A stretch of 38,669 nucleotides of DNA from Prevotella sp. (GTDB lineage: Bacteria; Bacteroidota; Bacteroidia; Bacteroidales; Bacteroidaceae), in NCBI GenBank assembly GCA_017467705.1, contig JAFUSC010000100.1, positions 1 through 38,669 of the forward strand. The letters run 5' to 3'. Below, piece after piece: positions 31,552 through 38,669 of this stretch. The notes beneath the pieces were generated by a model. That model made no database searches and was not told the origin of the DNA. It saw only the letters and a program-made list of their open reading frames with translations. A program made the position numbers and the translations under genes. The stretch's first letter is position 1; every line of letters begins with the position of its first letter.

Positions 31552-31586
31552 TATGTGTAGTAGCTCAATATGCACACGATAAAAGT

Positions 31587-31735
31587 AAAAGATGCTCTTT
31601 TGCACTTGAAACGATGGTTCTTTCATGAGTAAACGATGTTTGTTTCGAGTGAAAAGAAGCATCGTTTACTACTGTAAAGTGATATCTCTTTCAACGCAAA
31701 AGACCATCGTTTACTCCTGCGGACGATATCCGTTC
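31587..31735. repeat. 22-bp-period array F (AAACGATG type)
   Basis: Units start near 31587, 31609, 31631, 31653, 31675 and 31697, each with AAA(A/C)GA(T/A)G-like starts. Two units contain the core inverted (CATCGTTTAC), so direct and reversed copies keep the same 22-base phase. Together with array E this fills 31363-31748. Confidence 0.8.
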
Positions 31736-31748
31736 GTGGTGGAGAAAT

Positions 31749-32963
31749 TTATTCTATGTCGCGCGTATTCTTGTCTGTTACCTGCGGATTGACTGCTTCA
31801 TCGTGTGCAATTGATCTGAAGAACACACTTTTGTCTTCATGCAGAATACAGGTGTAAGGGTAAAAGAAATCATAATAGTAGGTGTTTGTTGTCTCGTAGT
31901 GGGAGAAATAGAACCAAAACATTAACAGGATGGTGCCAATGCCCGTGCCAATTCTGATGATAAGATGTTCGTAACTGCGAAACAGCGTGAACAGGAAATC
32001 GGCAAACATAATCAGATAGAATATCTGCACATAGTTATAGAATCGAGCCAACGGATAGATGGCAATGGCTATGATAGCCAGTGCGACCATGAAGCATGTG
32101 AGCTTCTCTTTCTGCTTTCTTTTCTCCTCAGAAGGCTCATTCAGAATCATGTAATACATGACAATGTAAGGGAATACCAGATACGTCAGCAGGTAACGTA
32201 AGTAGCCAAAGAAAGAACTTGCCTGTAATGAGTAGAACATGACTTTCTGTGCGAAGGCTCCCTCTCCGCCAAATGCTAATGACAATACTTTACCCATAAT
32301 GAAGTCACTTGCTAACCAGAAGACGAAACTGAGAATGATGGTGATGTATAAGGTCTTCCATGAAAGTCTGAACCTTATGAATGGGAACAGAATAGCGATG
32401 AAGGCCGAAACATGAAACATCAGCGCAACGGACAGCAGCACAAAGAACAACCATTTCCTGCCGTTCATGTATCCATGTATGCCAAATAAAACCAGTGCAA
32501 TGGCAAAGCCTTCACGCATCACCTCGCAATTGAAGATGAAATACTTGAGTGAGAAGAAGTAAATCAGTATGAACAGGAAATAGCGATGTGTGTATTTGCT
32601 TACGATATAGCAGACGGCAATGTTGATGGCTGCACTTTCCAGCAGTTGAACAGCGTAAAACGAATCAAAAAGATTCTTGCACAGCAGGTTGATAATGGTC
32701 CACAGAGGCATCTGGCCTCTCATGACGAGTCCTGAAAGTATATACTCCTCAGCTTCGAAAAAGGTGTTGGGATATAGTTCAAATTCTTCCATGTAGGTGA
32801 ATTTGTCGGCTCCCAGTCCGTAGCTGAATCCCGTGAGACAAATCATAAAGCCGCACATGAGCCACAAGCGGTGCTGTTTGTGGCTGTCGTATTCCTCTAT
32901 GCCATCATAGCGAATGGAGTAGTAGATAGTCAGCAGTATGAACAGGAGGTAGAATATACTCAT
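31749..32963 (-). CDS. EpsG-family polysaccharide polymerase (Wzy-type)
   Basis: The 404-residue protein has about ten hydrophobic helices and is rich in Phe and Tyr. The early GFSYGLGADKFTYMEEFELYP, the later CEVMREGFAIALVLFGIHGY, and FHVSAFIAILFP are the usual EpsG/O-antigen polymerase marks, including a periplasmic Arg-containing loop and a His before the next helix. It probably joins repeat units in the periplasm. It starts nine bases after the Wzz-type gene, so the two are co-transcribed with the Wza-type gene. The specific linkage made is unknown. Confidence 0.85.
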   Translation of the reverse strand: MSIFYLLFILLTIYYSIRYDGIEEYDSHKQHRLWLMCGFMICLTGFSYGLGADKFTYMEEFELYPNTFFEAEEYILSGLVMRGQMPLWTIINLLCKNLFDSFYAVQLLESAAINIAVCYIVSKYTHRYFLFILIYFFSLKYFIFNCEVMREGFAIALVLFGIHGYMNGRKWLFFVLLSVALMFHVSAFIAILFPFIRFRLSWKTLYITIILSFVFWLASDFIMGKVLSLAFGGEGAFAQKVMFYSLQASSFFGYLRYLLTYLVFPYIVMYYMILNEPSEEKRKQKEKLTCFMVALAIIAIAIYPLARFYNYVQIFYLIMFADFLFTLFRSYEHLIIRIGTGIGTILLMFWFYFSHYETTNTYYYDFFYPYTCILHEDKSVFFRSIAHDEAVNPQVTDKNTRDIE

Positions 32964-32972
32964 AAGACTCTT

Positions 32973-34040
32973 TTAAAACCATTTGATCAGTTCCTTGCGG
33001 AAGAGATATGCTATGGTGCCTATGGTGGCTAAGAACATCATGACGGCTACAAAAATCATGCGTTTCGGGCCGGCCGGCTTCACGGGAACGGTTGCATTGG
33101 TCAGCGTTGTAAATGCCGGGGTGTTCTCCTGAACCTTGGCAATAGCCGTCTGGAGTTGAGTCTTGAGTGTGCTGTAGGTGTTATATTTCAACTGCATGTC
33201 GTTTTCCAGGTCATCACGCTTGGCGCGATAGCTTTCCAACACAATGTCCATGTTGGCATCGGCAAAGCTACCGTAAAGCTGTCGGGCCTTTTCATAATCG
33301 CTTTTGGCGTCGGCTGTCAGTTTCTTATAGAACTCGTAGTCTATGCGTGATTTCTTTGTGCGGTAGTCAGTGATGAACACTTGCAGGTGCTCTTTGATGC
33401 TGTCGGCCAGCAGCGCACTCACCATGGGGTCTTGGTCTTTCACGGTGATAGTTACTACATCGGTGGTACGGCTATAGGTACAGGTGATGTTGGAACTTGC
33501 CTTTTCAATGACCTTGCTGGTTGATTCTGACAGTCGGAAAGGGTCAAACCGTTTACCGTCTTTGCCGGGGATGTCTGCTTCGGGCTCCTTACTCATCAAT
33601 GAGTTCACCCAGTTTTTCAACATCTTGAACGGTACGGTCAGGAAGTTCTGCTTTTGGTGGTTCTTCAGGTAGTCGTAGTAGTCGGTGTCTAGTTCACCGT
33701 CAATGGTCTTGATCTTAATGTCCATCAGTCCGACCAGGAACTCCGTGGAGCTGAACAGGTCAGGATAGAGCTGTGGATAAATAGCGTCTGTCGATGCATT
33801 GCCGATGTTGACGCCGAAGCTGGAAGCCAGTGAGGCCAACCCTCCTGCACCTTCATGCGAGGATGATTCGGGTGCCACAGACACCTCTGACACATAGTAT
33901 CTGGGCTGGGGGAGAATCCATAGGCATGACAAGGCGAAAGTGATAAGCCACACCTTTACAAAAAGCCATTTCTTCGCTTTTATTCTTGCTGCTACGGCGG
34001 TGAAGTTAATGTCACTCCGTTTCTTCTTTTCTTCTTCCAT
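32973..34040 (-). CDS. Wzz/GumC-type polysaccharide chain-length protein
   Basis: The 355-residue protein has a charged N-terminus, membrane segment one at about 28-46 (WLFVKVWLITFALSCLWIL), a large periplasmic domain with coiled-coil (about 220-300), and membrane segment two near the end (MIFVAVMMFLATIGTIAYLF), preceded by the Pro-rich VPVKPAGPKR. There is no fused tyrosine kinase, so it is the co-polymerase type. It controls chain length and bridges the Wzy system to the Wza-type exporter. It lies 15 bases after the exporter gene in the same operon. Confidence 0.9.
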   Translation of the reverse strand: MEEEKKKRSDINFTAVAARIKAKKWLFVKVWLITFALSCLWILPQPRYYVSEVSVAPESSSHEGAGGLASLASSFGVNIGNASTDAIYPQLYPDLFSSTEFLVGLMDIKIKTIDGELDTDYYDYLKNHQKQNFLTVPFKMLKNWVNSLMSKEPEADIPGKDGKRFDPFRLSESTSKVIEKASSNITCTYSRTTDVVTITVKDQDPMVSALLADSIKEHLQVFITDYRTKKSRIDYEFYKKLTADAKSDYEKARQLYGSFADANMDIVLESYRAKRDDLENDMQLKYNTYSTLKTQLQTAIAKVQENTPAFTTLTNATVPVKPAGPKRMIFVAVMMFLATIGTIAYLFRKELIKWF

Positions 34041-34055
34041 AAATACTTTTTTCCC

Positions 34056-36593
34056 TTACTTCAACAAGTTTGCAATGGAGGCCAGCATGGTGGCGATGGA
34101 GGCGGTGCCTGAGCCGATGGCCATAATCTCCTGTATGGTCATGCGTCCGCTTGAGGGCTTGCTGGGCACCACAATCTCACAGCCTGGCATCACTTTCGTA
34201 TTGTAGCCCACGCGCGCCACCGTTCCGTTCATATATATAATATAGGTACGGCTCTTCTTGGCTCGGTTGCCCCAGCCGCCGGCTTGGTTGATGTAATACT
34301 TCACGCTCTTGCCTTCGCGGAACGAGACGGTGTTGGGATACATCACGTCGCCGCTGATTTTCACGGTTCCCGTGTACTCCGGCACGATGATGCGGTCGCC
34401 TTCGCGCAGCACGATGTCTTCATCGCTGCCGGGATTAGCAAGGGCTTGATCCAGATGAATACCTACATAATAGGTGTTGCCGATGTCGAGTTTCTTGATG
34501 TCCAGTGTGTCCTTATCACCGCTTTGCGCCTTCACCATCTTCAGCACGGTCTCCATGCGCAGACGCTCTTCAGGTGTTATCTTGCGTTCCAGTCGGGCAC
34601 CTGTCGGATAGGCGGTGTTGGTCAGTCCGCCGGTCTGACGTATGATCTCGCTGATGCGCTGGCTCTTCTTGCTGAGTGTGTAGGTGCCGGCAAAGAGCAC
34701 TTCACCCTCCACCGTGACGTTCTGCTGCTTGGAGTAGCCCGGGCTGGTGCGCACATACACTTCATCGTAAGGCTGCAACTTGAATCCCGGCTCACCGTCA
34801 ATGACGAATCCCTCGCGCAGGGCGAATGAGAACGTGTGGGCAATGGTGTCTGATGCTGTCGTGGCTGACGGGTCGCTGATGCGGCGTGCCACGTCGACCT
34901 TCACCGTCGATGCGGCGTCTTTCAGTCCGCCGGCCTGTAGCACAAAGTCTTCCAGCGTCTCGTTGTCAGCGTACTGGTAGACGCCCGGATAGAGCACCTC
35001 GCCGTGTATGGTCAGAGTCTTCTCTTCCTGCATCTCTTTCTTGCTGGGAATGAAGATGACATCCTCGTTGCGCAGGGGCACATCGGCCACCGTGCCGTCC
35101 AAGATTCCCCTCAGGTCGAACGACAGCACCTCCAGCGTGCGGTCGGGCTTCATGCGGTGCATCATGGCGTGCGGTGTGAATGCTTCTTCGGTTACGCCTT
35201 CGGCTGACTCAATGAGCTGGCGCACGGTCTGGATGTTGCCGCCCACCTGATACATGCCGGGACGGAACACGGCACCCTTCACCTCCACCATGTTCGAGAA
35301 GCGCGGCAGCACGGAGTCCACGCTGACGGAGTCTTCGTCGCACATGCGGAACTGTGTCAGCTCAAACTCGCCGACGTTGTAGACTGAATATTGTGAGCCA
35401 GCCTTGCGTATCACGCGCACCGACTTCTTGTAGGCGTCGCCTGTGAATCCGCCAGAGTATTTCAGCAGCGAGTTGATGCTTTCCGTCGATTTCATCTCGT
35501 AGAACATCGGGCGTTTCACCTTACCCGTGATGTTGACCAGACAGTCGTATGGACCCACAATGATGACGTCGTTGTCAGCCAGCCGCACGTTGCCCGTCTG
35601 CTGTCCGTTCAGAATGTAGTCGTAGACGTCAACGGTTGATATCTCGCGGTTGTTGCGGAACACCTTGATGTTGCGCAGTGTGCCGATGTCGCTGATGCCT
35701 CCTGCCATGTAGAGCGCGTTGAAGACAGTCGAGAACGCTGACAGCGTGTAGGTGCCCGGTGTGTTCACCTCACCCATCACGTTGACCATGATGGTCTTGG
35801 TCTGTCCCACGGTCAGGCGAATCTTCGACGACTGATAGCGTGCGCCGAGCTGTGAACGCAGCCGTGCATTGGCCTGCTCGACGGTCAGTCCGCTCACGTT
35901 GACGGGGCCAAAGCCCTCCAGCTGTATGGTGCCGTCGGGCGACACGCTGCTCTGGAACGATTTGTGTGATGCTCCCCACACGTCGACGAACACTGCGTCG
36001 CCGGGTCCCAGCCGGTAGTTCTGCGGTGTGGCAATGTTCATGGGCGGCTCGAATGTCAGGTTGGGGTTGTTGAAGATGTCACGTCCGAACACCTTGCGCT
36101 TGTTGGCTTCCTGCTGTTGCAGGTAGTCCTCCAGATACTGCTGGCGCATCAGTCCGAGCGAGTCGGGCATGAATCCGTCCAGCTCGCCCTGCATGGCCAT
36201 GAATTCCGGGTCGTTGTCGTCGTACGTGTTCTTGTATTTCGGGTTGCGTGCCGTACTGCGTATATAGGGCGTCGAGTTCGGATCAATCTTCTTCGAGGGC
36301 TGCGTGGCGTTGTTCTGCCGCAGCCGGTCCTCGGCTGATGTGCCCGTCGTGATGTCCTGTGCACCCAGTCCGTCGTTGCGCATCTGTCGTTCATACGTGT
36401 TGCGCACACGCTTAATCTGTTCTATATTGACGCCGCGCTGCATCAGTTTCGTCACAATCTGTGCCTGCGTCGCACCCTGTTCGTGCTGCTCGACGATGAA
36501 CTGGAATATCTGCTGGTCCGTCATGGTCGACTGGGCCATCACCGCCGTGGCTGAAGCTATCAGCATCATCACTGAGAGTATGTACTTCTTCAT
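34056..36593 (-). CDS. Multi-SLBB polysaccharide export protein (Wza-type)
   Basis: The 845-residue exported protein has a Sec signal (ending TAVMAQ), a helical N-terminal region, a polysaccharide export domain (YRLGPGDAVFVDVWG, about 200-290) and about six SLBB beta-grasp repeats. The repeat cores read MGEVNTPGTY, TGKVKRPMFY, KGAVFRPGMY, HGEVLYPGVY, EGEVLFAGTY and SGDVMYPNTV. It ends in a hydrophobic stretch (IMAIGSGTASIATMLASIANLL). Escherichia coli Wza has about 380 residues and two SLBB folds, so this is the long Bacteroidota form. It forms the outer export channel and heads the minus-strand operon with the Wzz- and EpsG-type genes. No lipobox is seen. Confidence 0.92.
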   Translation of the reverse strand: MKKYILSVMMLIASATAVMAQSTMTDQQIFQFIVEQHEQGATQAQIVTKLMQRGVNIEQIKRVRNTYERQMRNDGLGAQDITTGTSAEDRLRQNNATQPSKKIDPNSTPYIRSTARNPKYKNTYDDNDPEFMAMQGELDGFMPDSLGLMRQQYLEDYLQQQEANKRKVFGRDIFNNPNLTFEPPMNIATPQNYRLGPGDAVFVDVWGASHKSFQSSVSPDGTIQLEGFGPVNVSGLTVEQANARLRSQLGARYQSSKIRLTVGQTKTIMVNVMGEVNTPGTYTLSAFSTVFNALYMAGGISDIGTLRNIKVFRNNREISTVDVYDYILNGQQTGNVRLADNDVIIVGPYDCLVNITGKVKRPMFYEMKSTESINSLLKYSGGFTGDAYKKSVRVIRKAGSQYSVYNVGEFELTQFRMCDEDSVSVDSVLPRFSNMVEVKGAVFRPGMYQVGGNIQTVRQLIESAEGVTEEAFTPHAMMHRMKPDRTLEVLSFDLRGILDGTVADVPLRNEDVIFIPSKKEMQEEKTLTIHGEVLYPGVYQYADNETLEDFVLQAGGLKDAASTVKVDVARRISDPSATTASDTIAHTFSFALREGFVIDGEPGFKLQPYDEVYVRTSPGYSKQQNVTVEGEVLFAGTYTLSKKSQRISEIIRQTGGLTNTAYPTGARLERKITPEERLRMETVLKMVKAQSGDKDTLDIKKLDIGNTYYVGIHLDQALANPGSDEDIVLREGDRIIVPEYTGTVKISGDVMYPNTVSFREGKSVKYYINQAGGWGNRAKKSRTYIIYMNGTVARVGYNTKVMPGCEIVVPSKPSSGRMTIQEIMAIGSGTASIATMLASIANLLK

Positions 36594-36696
36594 TCCTTTT
36601 TGGTCTTATTGTTTACGTTCGTGCATAATAATCCATATTAATAAACCCCTTTTCGTGCAAAATATTGCAGTAAATGACAATTTTTTTGCGAATTAT

Positions 36697-36727
36697 TTTG
36701 CAAGTTATGCGGAAATCACTAACTTTG
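36697..36727 (+). promoter_or_regulatory. Promoter of tmRNA
   Basis: TTTG (36697-36700) and TAACTTTG (36720-36727) are separated by 19 bases, the consensus layout. The start would fall near 36733, about 50 bases before the mature 5' end, leaving a short precursor leader. Confidence 0.75.
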
Positions 36728-36785
36728 CACCGTGGTTAGCCGTTTTAGCGGCTCACCCACTTACTGCTCACCACTCACCAAAAAC

Positions 36786-37182
36786 GGGGATAACTGGATT
36801 TGACGGCGAGATGAAATGGTGTGTAAGCATGCGGAGCGACGGCTGTAGGCTCCATAATCACTCCGGTCAGAAAATTAATTGGCGAAAACAACTACGCTCT
36901 CGCTGCTTGATTGAAGTATAGTAAATCACTGGCTTAATCCTCTTACCAGGTAGGAGGACGAGACATCGCCCCACGGATGTGTCTTCGAATCATGTGGACC
37001 CGGCGGTGCAGGAATTTCGGAGATAGCACGCGTAGTGCTCCGATGCGTGTGTGAAACTTAGGAGCTAAGGCGCCGGTTGGTGGTCCAGGTCTTGCCTGCG
37101 CACGAAAATGAAGGCTGGAATAAGCATGTAGAAAGCACATGGTTTCCTTGTTCGGACGAGGGTTCGACTCCCTCTATCTCCA
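36786..37182 (+). ncRNA. ssrA: tmRNA
   Basis: Transfer-messenger RNA that rescues stalled ribosomes and tags the unfinished protein. The 5' end GGGGATAACTGG pairs with TATCTCC at 37175-37181 to form the acceptor stem, and the T arm GAGGG-TTCGACT-CCCTC is at 37159-37174. The tag frame reads GENNYALAA followed by TGA (36881-36910), with GGC as the resume codon and the usual Ala charged on the RNA ahead of it. The terminal CCA is not encoded. The molecule is one piece, about 397 bases. It has a good promoter and a hairpin terminator. Confidence 0.95.
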
Positions 37183-37193
37183 CTGACATTCCG

Positions 37194-37229
37194 AAAGAAG
37201 AACTCTCACTCTTGTGGGGGTTCTTCTTT
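37194..37229 (+). terminator. Terminator of tmRNA
   Basis: AAAGAAGAAC (37194-37203) pairs perfectly with GTTCTTCTTT (37220-37229), and inner CT/GG bases lengthen the stem; the right arm ends in three Ts and the next bases are AT-rich. It begins 12 bases after the tmRNA 3' end. Confidence 0.75.
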
Positions 37230-37275
37230 ATATATATAATGTACGTGCGCGCGTATACCCCTCGCTCGCTTCGGG

Positions 37276-37354
37276 AACTGCCGATTCTCGTCGTGAGAAC
37301 TGCCGATTCCCGATGCGAAAACTGCCGATTCTCAACGCGGGAATCGGCAGTTTT
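37276..37354. repeat. 22-bp-period array G ending in a two-way terminator hairpin
   Basis: The core AACTGCCGATT(C) starts at 37276, 37298 and 37320, and the fourth copy at 37342 is inverted. The third and fourth copies therefore form a 14-bp perfect stem, AAAACTGCCGATTC (37318-37331) with GAATCGGCAGTTTT (37341-37354), with a 9-base loop. The A and T ends give a T-run on either strand. It lies eight bases beyond the stop of the glutamine synthetase gene and downstream of tmRNA, so it could end both transcripts. Confidence 0.85.
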
Positions 37355-37361
37355 AAAATTG

Positions 37362-38669
37362 CTATCTGATAAACAACAGTTCACGGTATTTCGGCAACGG
37401 CCAGAGCGAGTCGTCAACAATGAGCTCCAGCTTGTCTATCTGGTAACGGACGTCGTCAAGTCGTGGCTCCACCGTGTCGTGATAGGCAATGGCCTTCTCG
37501 TGCTCGTCTTCAATCTTGTTGGCCAGCTTGCGGGCATTGACCAGCTCTTCGACCTGACGTTCGATGGTGCTGGTGCGCTCGGCTATCTCCTCAATCAGCT
37601 TGATGTTGCGGGCTGAGAGCCGTTCGGCCTTATCAGCAGGGAAGATGGCGGCCATGTTCTCCACGTTCTTCAGCAGAGCACTCTGATAGCGCGTGGCCAC
37701 GGGAATGATGTAGTTCATGGAGAGGTCGCCCAGCACGCGGGCCTCTATCTGAATCTTCTTGGTGTAGGTTTCCCACTTCACCTCGTTGCGGGCTTCCAGC
37801 TCTTTCTGGGTCATCACGCCCAGACTCTCGAACATCCGGATGCTCTCTGCGTCAAGGTAACGCTCGAAAATCTTGGGGCACGACTTCGCTACATCCAGCC
37901 CGCGACGTTCGGCCTCCTGTACCCATTCGTCGCTGTAGCCGTTGCCGTCGAAGCGGATGGGCTTGCAGGTCTTGATGTCCTGACGCAGCACGTCGATGAT
38001 GGCATGCATCACGGCGGAGTGGTCGGTACCTGCCAGCTTCTTCTCCAGTTCGGGAATCTTGGCGTCGACACGCTTCTTGAAGTCGACCAGAGCCTCGGCG
38101 ACGGCACTGTTGAGGGCGATCATCGCGCTGGCACAGTTGGCCTCGCTGCCCACGGCACGGAACTCGAAGCGGTTACCCGTGAAGGCGAAGGGCGACGTGC
38201 GGTTACGGTCGGTATTGTCGATGAAGAGTTCGGGAATCTCTGGGATGTCCATCTTCCACACATGCTTAGCCCCCCCTACGGCCCCCGAGGGGGCTTCTAT
38301 GGCTTGCAGGTCTATAGTGTCCCCCTCGGGGGACGAATGGGGGGCTTCAATGTGGTCAAGCAGTTCGCTGAGCTGCTTGCCGAGGAACGACGAGATGATG
38401 GCAGGCGGTGCCTCGTTAGCGCCTAAGCGGTGGGCGTTGGTGGCACTCATGATGCTGGCCTTCAGCAGTCCGTTATGGCGATAGACACCCATCAGCGTCT
38501 CGACGATGAACACGGCGAAGCGCAGGTTCTGTTCGGCTGTCTTGCCCGGTGCGTGCAGCAGGATGCCGTTGTCGGTCGAGAGACTCCAGTTGTTATGCTT
38601 ACCAGAGCCGTTGATGCCGGCAAAGGGCTTTTCGTGCAGCAGCACGCGGAAGCCGTGCTTGCGGGCCAC
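37362..38669 (-). CDS. glnN: Glutamine synthetase type III, C-terminal part (cut by window edge)
   Basis: The 435 visible residues are the C-terminal 60 per cent of a type III glutamine synthetase (about 700-730 residues in full), which makes glutamine from glutamate, ammonia and ATP. Type III marks are GINGSGKHNNWSLST (residues 18-32 of the visible part) and FIDNTDRNRTSPFAFTGNRF (149-168), followed by EFRAVGSEANCA. The true start lies beyond 38669; the GTG at the window edge is internal. Residues about 108-137 (EAPHSSPEGDT... to GGAKHVW) are not expected in the family and are encoded by a palindromic repeat inserted without breaking the frame. The gene ends eight bases from a terminator hairpin. 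Confidence 0.93.
   Translation of the reverse strand: MARKHGFRVLLHEKPFAGINGSGKHNNWSLSTDNGILLHAPGKTAEQNLRFAVFIVETLMGVYRHNGLLKASIMSATNAHRLGANEAPPAIISSFLGKQLSELLDHIEAPHSSPEGDTIDLQAIEAPSGAVGGAKHVWKMDIPEIPELFIDNTDRNRTSPFAFTGNRFEFRAVGSEANCASAMIALNSAVAEALVDFKKRVDAKIPELEKKLAGTDHSAVMHAIIDVLRQDIKTCKPIRFDGNGYSDEWVQEAERRGLDVAKSCPKIFERYLDAESIRMFESLGVMTQKELEARNEVKWETYTKKIQIEARVLGDLSMNYIIPVATRYQSALLKNVENMAAIFPADKAERLSARNIKLIEEIAERTSTIERQVEELVNARKLANKIEDEHEKAIAYHDTVEPRLDDVRYQIDKLELIVDDSLWPLPKYRELLFIR
38268..38346. repeat. Palindromic repeat inserted in frame in glnN
   Basis: An outer pair AGCCCCCC (38268-38275) and GGGGGGCT (38339-38346) encloses two perfect inner palindromes: GCCCCCGAGGGGGC (38281-38294) and GTCCCCCTCGGGGGAC (38319-38334). 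The whole 79-base element is translated with no stop as a Pro/Gly/Ala-rich loop. The layout (outer stem, two inner hairpins) is the same as at 21261-21433, and a CCCTACGG motif is common to both. Confidence 0.85.

Noticed and set aside
36943-37420. Protein-coding frames over the tmRNA
   Set aside because: The RNA has matched acceptor stem, T arm and tag sequence; the overlapping frames have no recognisable product.

Overview
The window looks like a chromosomal segment of a Prevotella-type Bacteroidales. The supporting signs are promoters of the TAnnTTTG class, many lipoproteins with SPII signals, DUF5689 and DUF6359 surface lipoproteins beside a TonB-dependent receptor, a C10 (streptopain-type) peptidase, a type III glutamine synthetase, and a tmRNA whose tag reads GENNYALAA. 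Genus is an inference; no rRNA or tRNA gene is present to confirm it.

Region 1 (1-13589) holds secreted hydrolases and a likely nucleic-acid acquisition locus. On the minus strand lie a surface-type DNA/RNA endonuclease lipoprotein, ribosomal protein L31 type B, and a large C10 cysteine peptidase followed 6 bases later by an unannotated-looking 54-codon peptide gene. Then comes a three-gene operon of an outer-membrane TonB-dependent receptor and two OB-fold lipoproteins. Divergent from it are a secreted endonuclease/exonuclease/phosphatase-family enzyme, a DNA glycosylase and uridine kinase, closely spaced. I infer that these cooperate in scavenging extracellular nucleic acid.

Region 2 (13590-17250) is an accessory islet. 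It has a three-gene module around a DUF3990 ADP-ribosyltransferase-like protein. Forty-two bases downstream is an exported FGE/C-lectin-fold protein whose last ~35 codons carry the signature of a diversity-generating retroelement (DGR) target. An array of six short hairpins follows, then a second, frameshifted ADP-ribosyltransferase-like gene with its small upstream partner. No reverse transcriptase or template repeat is in the window, so diversification would have to act from elsewhere in the genome.

Region 3 (17373-36593) is dominated by surface polysaccharide genes: Wzi, a phosphoglycosyl transferase, a WecA-type transferase, a beta-helix protein, a two-domain GT4 fusion, two GT2 enzymes, a flippase, an EpsG-type polymerase, a Wzz-type chain-length protein and a multi-SLBB Wza-type export protein. 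A DUF4143 ATPase with its own promoter interrupts the cluster. Region 4 (36697-38669) holds tmRNA and the 3' part of type III glutamine synthetase, which carries an in-frame palindromic repeat.

Across the window, gene-free stretches are filled with short-unit arrays whose sequences differ but whose period is almost always 22 bp (23 bp in one). Two further elements, at 21.3 kb and inside the glutamine synthetase gene, share a design of an outer stem enclosing two inner hairpins. All functional statements come from reading the sequence and remembered family signatures; no database search was run.
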